Shown: positions 59,758-64,000 of the stretch, in pieces | Numbering within the stretch: position 1 is the first letter of the stretch | Layout: each line of letters starts with the position of its first letter | Origin: Caprella mutica | Lineage: Eukaryota > Arthropoda > Malacostraca > Amphipoda > Caprellidae | Direction of reading: 5' to 3' | DNA: 64,000 bases | Assembly (NCBI GenBank): GCA_947561585.1 | Contig: CANNZV010003198.1 | Location: 1-64,000, forward strand | Notes under the pieces: generated by a model | Databases searched by the model: none | What the model saw: only the letters and a program-made list of their open reading frames with translations | What the model was told of the DNA's origin: nothing | Made by a program: the position numbers and the translations under genes

Positions 59758-61506
59758 CAGAGATGGGCGGGATTGTACTTCCATAGTACCAAGTTGAAGT
59801 ACTAAGTAACAAGTAAGTACTTCAAGTACTACTTGAAATACTTTTTGAAAAGTACTTTGAATAATTACTTAGAAGTACTTTTTATAAGTACTTGTTACTT
59901 CCCAAGTAAAAAGTACATTGCAAAGTACATTTTTTCCTTTCAGTAAGATATTTTGAAAGATTAGTTCTAAAATCTCTACAAAATTGAATCTTTTTCTCAT
60001 CCAAAAATGTATTTACAACCCCGTACACAGTAGTAAACTGGATAAAATCTAGAGTTTGAAGAGATCCAACATATTGGAAAATTGTTTGTCAAAACCAAAA
60101 TATTGTATAATTTTATGTGAAGGTGATTATTTATATATTCTGACAAACAATCATGTACATATATGAGACTATGAGTTATATTTACCAATTTAAGTACATT
60201 GCATTTAATTATTTTGTGATACCTATATATCACAACCAATATTTGCCAAACTCATTGACGAATTATAAGCGTGTGAACTTGATGTACAGTGAGTCACTGT
60301 AATGATGTACTATCAGTGAAAAGAGTCACTGTGATGATGTACTATCAGAGAAAAGAGTCACTGTGATGATGTACTATCAGAGAAAAGAATCAAAGTGATG
60401 ATGTACTATCAGTGAAAAGAGTCTCTATTATGATGTACTATCAGAGAAAAGAGTCACTGTGATGATGTACTATCAGAGAAAAGAGTCACTGTAATGATGT
60501 ACTATCAGAGAAAAGAGTCAATGTGATGATGTACTGTCAGAGAAAAGAGTCACTGTGGTGATGAACTATCAAAGAAAAGAGTCACTGTGATGATGTACTA
60601 TCAGAGAAAAGAGTCATTTTAATGATGTACTATCAGAGAAAAGAGTCACTTTGATGATGTACTATCAGAGAAAAGAGTCATTTTAATGATGTACTGTCAG
60701 AGAAAAGAGTCACTGTGGTGATGTACTATCAGAGAAAAGAGTCACTGTGGTGATGTACTATCAGAGAAAAGAGTCACTGTGATGTTGTACTATCAGAGAA
60801 AAGAGTCACTGTGATGATGTACTATCAGAGAAAAGAGTCACTGAGATGATATACTATCAGAGAAAAGTCACTGAGATGATTTACTATCAGAGAAAAGTCA
60901 CTGTGATGATGTGCTATTAGAGAAAAGAGTCACTGTGATGATCAACTATCAGAGAAAAGAGTCACTGTGATGATGTACTATCAGAGAAAAGAGTCACTGT
61001 GATGATGTACTATCAGTGAAAAGAGTAACTGAGTTGATGTACTATCAGAGAAAAGAGTCACTGTAATGATGTACTATCAGAGAAAAGAGTCACTGTGGTG
61101 ATGTACTATCAGAGAAAAGAGTCAATGTGATGATGTACTATCAGAGAAAAGAGTAACTGAGATGATGTACTATCAGAGAAAAGAGTCACTGTGGTGATGT
61201 ACTATCAGAGAAGAGTCACTGATGGTGTAACTAATCAAAATAAAGTCACTGTGATGATCAGAGAAATGCTATAATCTGATTCAATTAAACATTTGTCTAA
61301 TGTACATGAAAAACGGAGACTATATGAATTATTAGTATTTAAAATATATAGTAAATGTGCTTGGTACTTAAAAGTACTTTAAAAATTACTTGGTACTTGT
61401 ACTTTGAAAGAACTTTCTTATTTGAGTACTTGGGCAAGTACTTTGATTTACGGTTACTTGTACTTAGTACTTAACGTACTTTCGATGTACTTTTCGCCCA
61501 TCTCTG
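59758..61506. mobile_element. Non-autonomous hAT-type element carrying a minisatellite
   Basis: Ends are perfect 12-bp inverted repeats cagagatgggcg ... cgcccatctctg, followed on both sides by AAGTAC/AGTACTT-rich subterminal repeats (59780-59940, 61350-61495). A perfect 8-bp direct repeat GCAATGAA flanks it (59750-59757, 61507-61514). Removing the element and one repeat restores the 20-bp array register. CAGxGATGGGC-type ends and 8-bp duplications are hallmarks of hAT transposons. No transposase; the interior is AT-rich DNA plus the inverted 32-bp array at 60288-61264. Confidence 0.93.
60288..61264. repeat. 32-bp minisatellite, locus C, inverted (about 30 copies), inside the hAT element
   Basis: Units read gtcactgtgatgatgtacta plus tcagagaaaaga, the reverse complement of the units at 1-1072 and 55172-55690. 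They are more diverged than at the other two loci (cactttgatg, cactgagatg, shortened units near 60860-60900 and 61210), suggesting an older or less homogenised array. Confidence 0.97.
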
Positions 61507-63080
61507 GCAATGAAGGATTATGGTGGGCAATGAAGGATTATGGTCACCAATAAAGGATTATGGTAGGCAATGAAGGATTATGGTAGGCAATGAAGGATCA
61601 TGGTGGGCAATGAAGGACTATGGTGGATAATGAAAGATTATGGTGGGCAATGAAAGATTATGGTGGGCAATGAAAGATTATTGTGGGCAATGAAAGATTA
61701 TGGTAGGTAATGAAGGATTATGGTGGGCAATGAAAGATCATGGTGGGCAATGAAAGATTATGGTGGGCAATGAAAGATTATGGTAGGCAATGAAGGAATA
61801 TGGTGGATAATGAAAGATTATGGTGGGCAATGAAAGATTATGGTGAGCAATGAAAGATTATGGTGGGCAATGAAAGATTATGGTAGGCAATGAAGGATTA
61901 TGGTGGGCAATGAAGGATCATGGTGGGCAATGAAGGACTATGGTGGATAATGAAGGATTGTGGTGGGCAATGAAAGATTATGGTGGGCAATGAAAGATTA
62001 TGGTGGGCAATGAAAGATTATGGTGGGCAATGAAAGATTATGGTAGGCAATGAAGGATTACGGTGGGCAATGAAGGATCATGGTGGGCAATGAAAGATTA
62101 TGGTGGGCAATGAAAGATTATGGTAGGCAATGAAGGACTATGGTGGATAATGAAAGATTATGGTGGACAATGAAAGATTATGGTGGGCAATGAAAGATTA
62201 AGGTGGGCAATGAAGGACTATGGTGGATAATGAAAGATTATGGTGGGTAATGAAAGATTATGGTGGGTAATGAAATATTATGGTGGGCAATGAAAGGTTA
62301 TGGTAGGCAATGAAGGATTACTGTGGGCAATGAAGGATCATGGTGGGCATGATAGATTATGGTGGGCAATGAAAGATTATGGTAGGCAATGAAGGACTGT
62401 GGTGGATAATGAAAGATTATGGTGGGCAATGAAAGATTATGGTGGGCAATGAAAGATTATGGTGGGCAATGAAGGATTATGGTGGACAATGAAAGCCCAT
62501 GGTGGGCAATGAAGGACTATGGTGGATAATGAAAGATTATGGTGGGCAATGAAAGATTATGGTGGGCAATGAAAGATTATGATGGGCAATGAAAGATTAT
62601 GGTGGGCAATAAAGGATTATGGTCACCAATAAAGGATTGTGGTTGCCAATGAAGGATTATGATTGGCAATAAAGGATTTTGGTTGGCAATGAAAGATTAT
62701 GGTGGGCAATGAAAGATTATGGTGGGCAATGAAGGATTATGGTCACCAATAAAGGATTATGGTTGGCAATGAAGGATCATGGTGGGCAATGAAGGACTAT
62801 GGTGGATAATGAAAGATTATGGTGGGCAATGAAAGATTATTGTGGGCAATGAAAGATTATGGTGGGCAATAAAGGATTATGGTCACCAATAAAGGATTAT
62901 GGTCACCAATAAAGGATTATGGTCACCAATAAAGGATTATGGTCACCAATAAAGGATTGTTGTTGGCAATCAAGGATTATGGTCACCAATAAAGGATTAT
63001 GGTTGGCATTGAAGGATTATGGTCACCAATGAAGGATTATGGTTGGCAATGAAAGATTATGGTTGGCAATAAAGGATATT
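61507..63080. repeat. 20-bp minisatellite, right part (about 79 copies)
   Basis: Continuation of gattatggtgggcaatgaaa units. Variants ggtcaccaataaag and ggttggcaatgaag dominate the right end, and a recurrent block ggactatggtggataatgaa appears every several units, showing higher-order copying. Confidence 0.97.
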
Positions 63081-63256
63081 GTTCGATAATTCAGAATGAT
63101 ATTTCGAACAGGCCTTCGAACACATGATTGATTGAAACGCCATTGGTTCGACCATGTTTTCGCCATTTTTCTTAAAGCTTGAAAAAGTCGTACATTACAC
63201 CACAGTACAGAGAATATATAGTATCCCAGAGCTATAGGGGGAATATTACGCGTGTC
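63081..63256. other. GC-richer flank
   Basis: Less AT-rich than its surroundings, with ttcgaacaggccttcgaaca (a short inverted repeat). No gene is identified. Confidence 0.4.
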
Positions 63257-63660
63257 CCGGTAGGCTGTGACGTCACATGTCAACAATTAATGGTGCGTAC
63301 GTTTGTACGTACAGTACAAACACAAAAGATGGCTGCAACACACCCAACTTTTGTTAAATAACGTTTTCGGTGATATTTTTTTTAATTCCACATTACCGTA
63401 TGCTATTATCCAATCTCTATAGTCATACGGACGAAAATTGAAAAATGACTGTTGATGAAATTGCTACTGGTCTTTTTACACCCAAATTAGTAACAAATTT
63501 TTAGTCTTGAAGAAGACGATTTATTGAAGATATAATTAGATCATTAGTCAGATCGGTCGCGTTGGCCGCCATCTTAATTCTCTTTTCCACGTGACCCACA
63601 GCAATTCTGTTTACTATGACGTGACCTATTGTTTACATACATGACGTCACAGCCTACCCA
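63257..63660. mobile_element. Inverted-repeat element with TGACGTCA in both arms
   Basis: The left arm ccggtaggctgtgacgtcac (63257-63280) and the right arm, in reverse complement gggtaggctgtgacgtcat (63639-63660), are inverted repeats. Both include the palindromic CRE TGACGTCA (63268-63275, 63642-63649). The interior has further paired pieces (aagatggctgcaa near 63328 and gccgccatctta near 63565). Probably a MITE; no clear target duplication. Confidence 0.65.
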
Positions 63661-64000
63661 GAATAAATTTGAATAATACATGTAACTGGGGTACTATACT
63701 ATTCTGTTTACTATGATTACACCAATATTTCAAACTAGTTTTTGAACCACTTCTAGTTGGATTTCGACCATTTTGAAAAAAGTTTAATGATCAGCGTTCG
63801 AAGACAAATCGGATGAGTGCCCTAACTAGCCACTCTCTCTTCCTTCTTTTTCTAAGTTACGCCACAAAATGAGGTTGACATCTACTGAGCTAACTAGATT
63901 AGCATGACTGGTTTGTGCATGATCTGCCTAAAGGTTTTTCTTAAATAAGTTTCTGGTTTATATCCAAATTAATTTTTTTTTAACCATTTATAAGAACTCT
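63661..64000. other. Spacer at the right edge
   Basis: A repeat of attctgtttactatga (63605 and 63701) spans the right end of the preceding element. No gene seen. Confidence 0.45.

Noticed and set aside
1..64000. tRNA, rRNA or other structured RNA genes
   Set aside because: No cloverleaf with A/B boxes and no rRNA-like segment was noticed by eye. A covariance-model search would be needed to exclude small RNAs.

Overview
This is a strongly AT-rich eukaryotic window with no recognisable host gene. The contents (mariner-type elements of the DD37D/maT kind, a hAT element, a decayed Helitron helicase, a decayed non-LTR reverse transcriptase, many hairpin-type MITEs and very many minisatellites) point to an invertebrate, most likely an insect. 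A hemipteran is possible, but the sequence alone does not prove it. The only long open frame that is a real protein is a maT-like transposase at 6876-7856. Most other long open frames are by-products of tandem repeats.

Layout. 0-5 kb: a 32-bp minisatellite, a reverse-transcriptase tail, a degenerate GGTCA-rich repeat and a decayed mariner-like element (3265-4195). 5-8 kb: a composite MITE (5132-5868) with another hairpin MITE inside it, then the maT element (6722-7979). 11.4-14.1 kb: a decayed Helitron helicase on the minus strand, flanked by two inverted ends of one mariner-like family, and a truncated foldback element. 15.8-24.6 kb: 20-, 35- and 53-bp minisatellites and several MITEs. 26.7-39.8 kb: a minisatellite cluster (13-, 24-, 22-, 11-, 28-, 21- and another 28-bp units) filling about 9 of 13 kb. 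41-50.2 kb: three foldback-type elements whose inverted ends carry short tandem repeats, plus a 34-bp minisatellite. 50.3-56 kb: 16-, 30- and 32-bp minisatellites and a possible pogo/Tigger-like MITE. 56.2-57.6 kb: a second, broken maT copy with its own hairpin insertion. 58.5-63.1 kb: half a foldback element and a 20-bp minisatellite split by a 1.75-kb hAT-type element that itself carries the 32-bp minisatellite in inverted orientation. 63.1-64 kb: a GC-richer stretch with an inverted-repeat element whose arms carry TGACGTCA.

The window is therefore a repeat-dominated intergenic or heterochromatin-like region. By summing the array lengths I estimate that roughly 18 kb (about 28%) is tandem repeat. 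The most informative relations are between elements: one 32-bp minisatellite family occurs at three loci, once inside a hAT-type element with a clean 8-bp target duplication; three unrelated element families share one architecture (tandem-repeat-bearing inverted ends with 8-9-bp flanking direct repeats, like FoldBack/MULE elements); and two maT copies carry complementary lesions. All homology calls were made by eye, without database searches.
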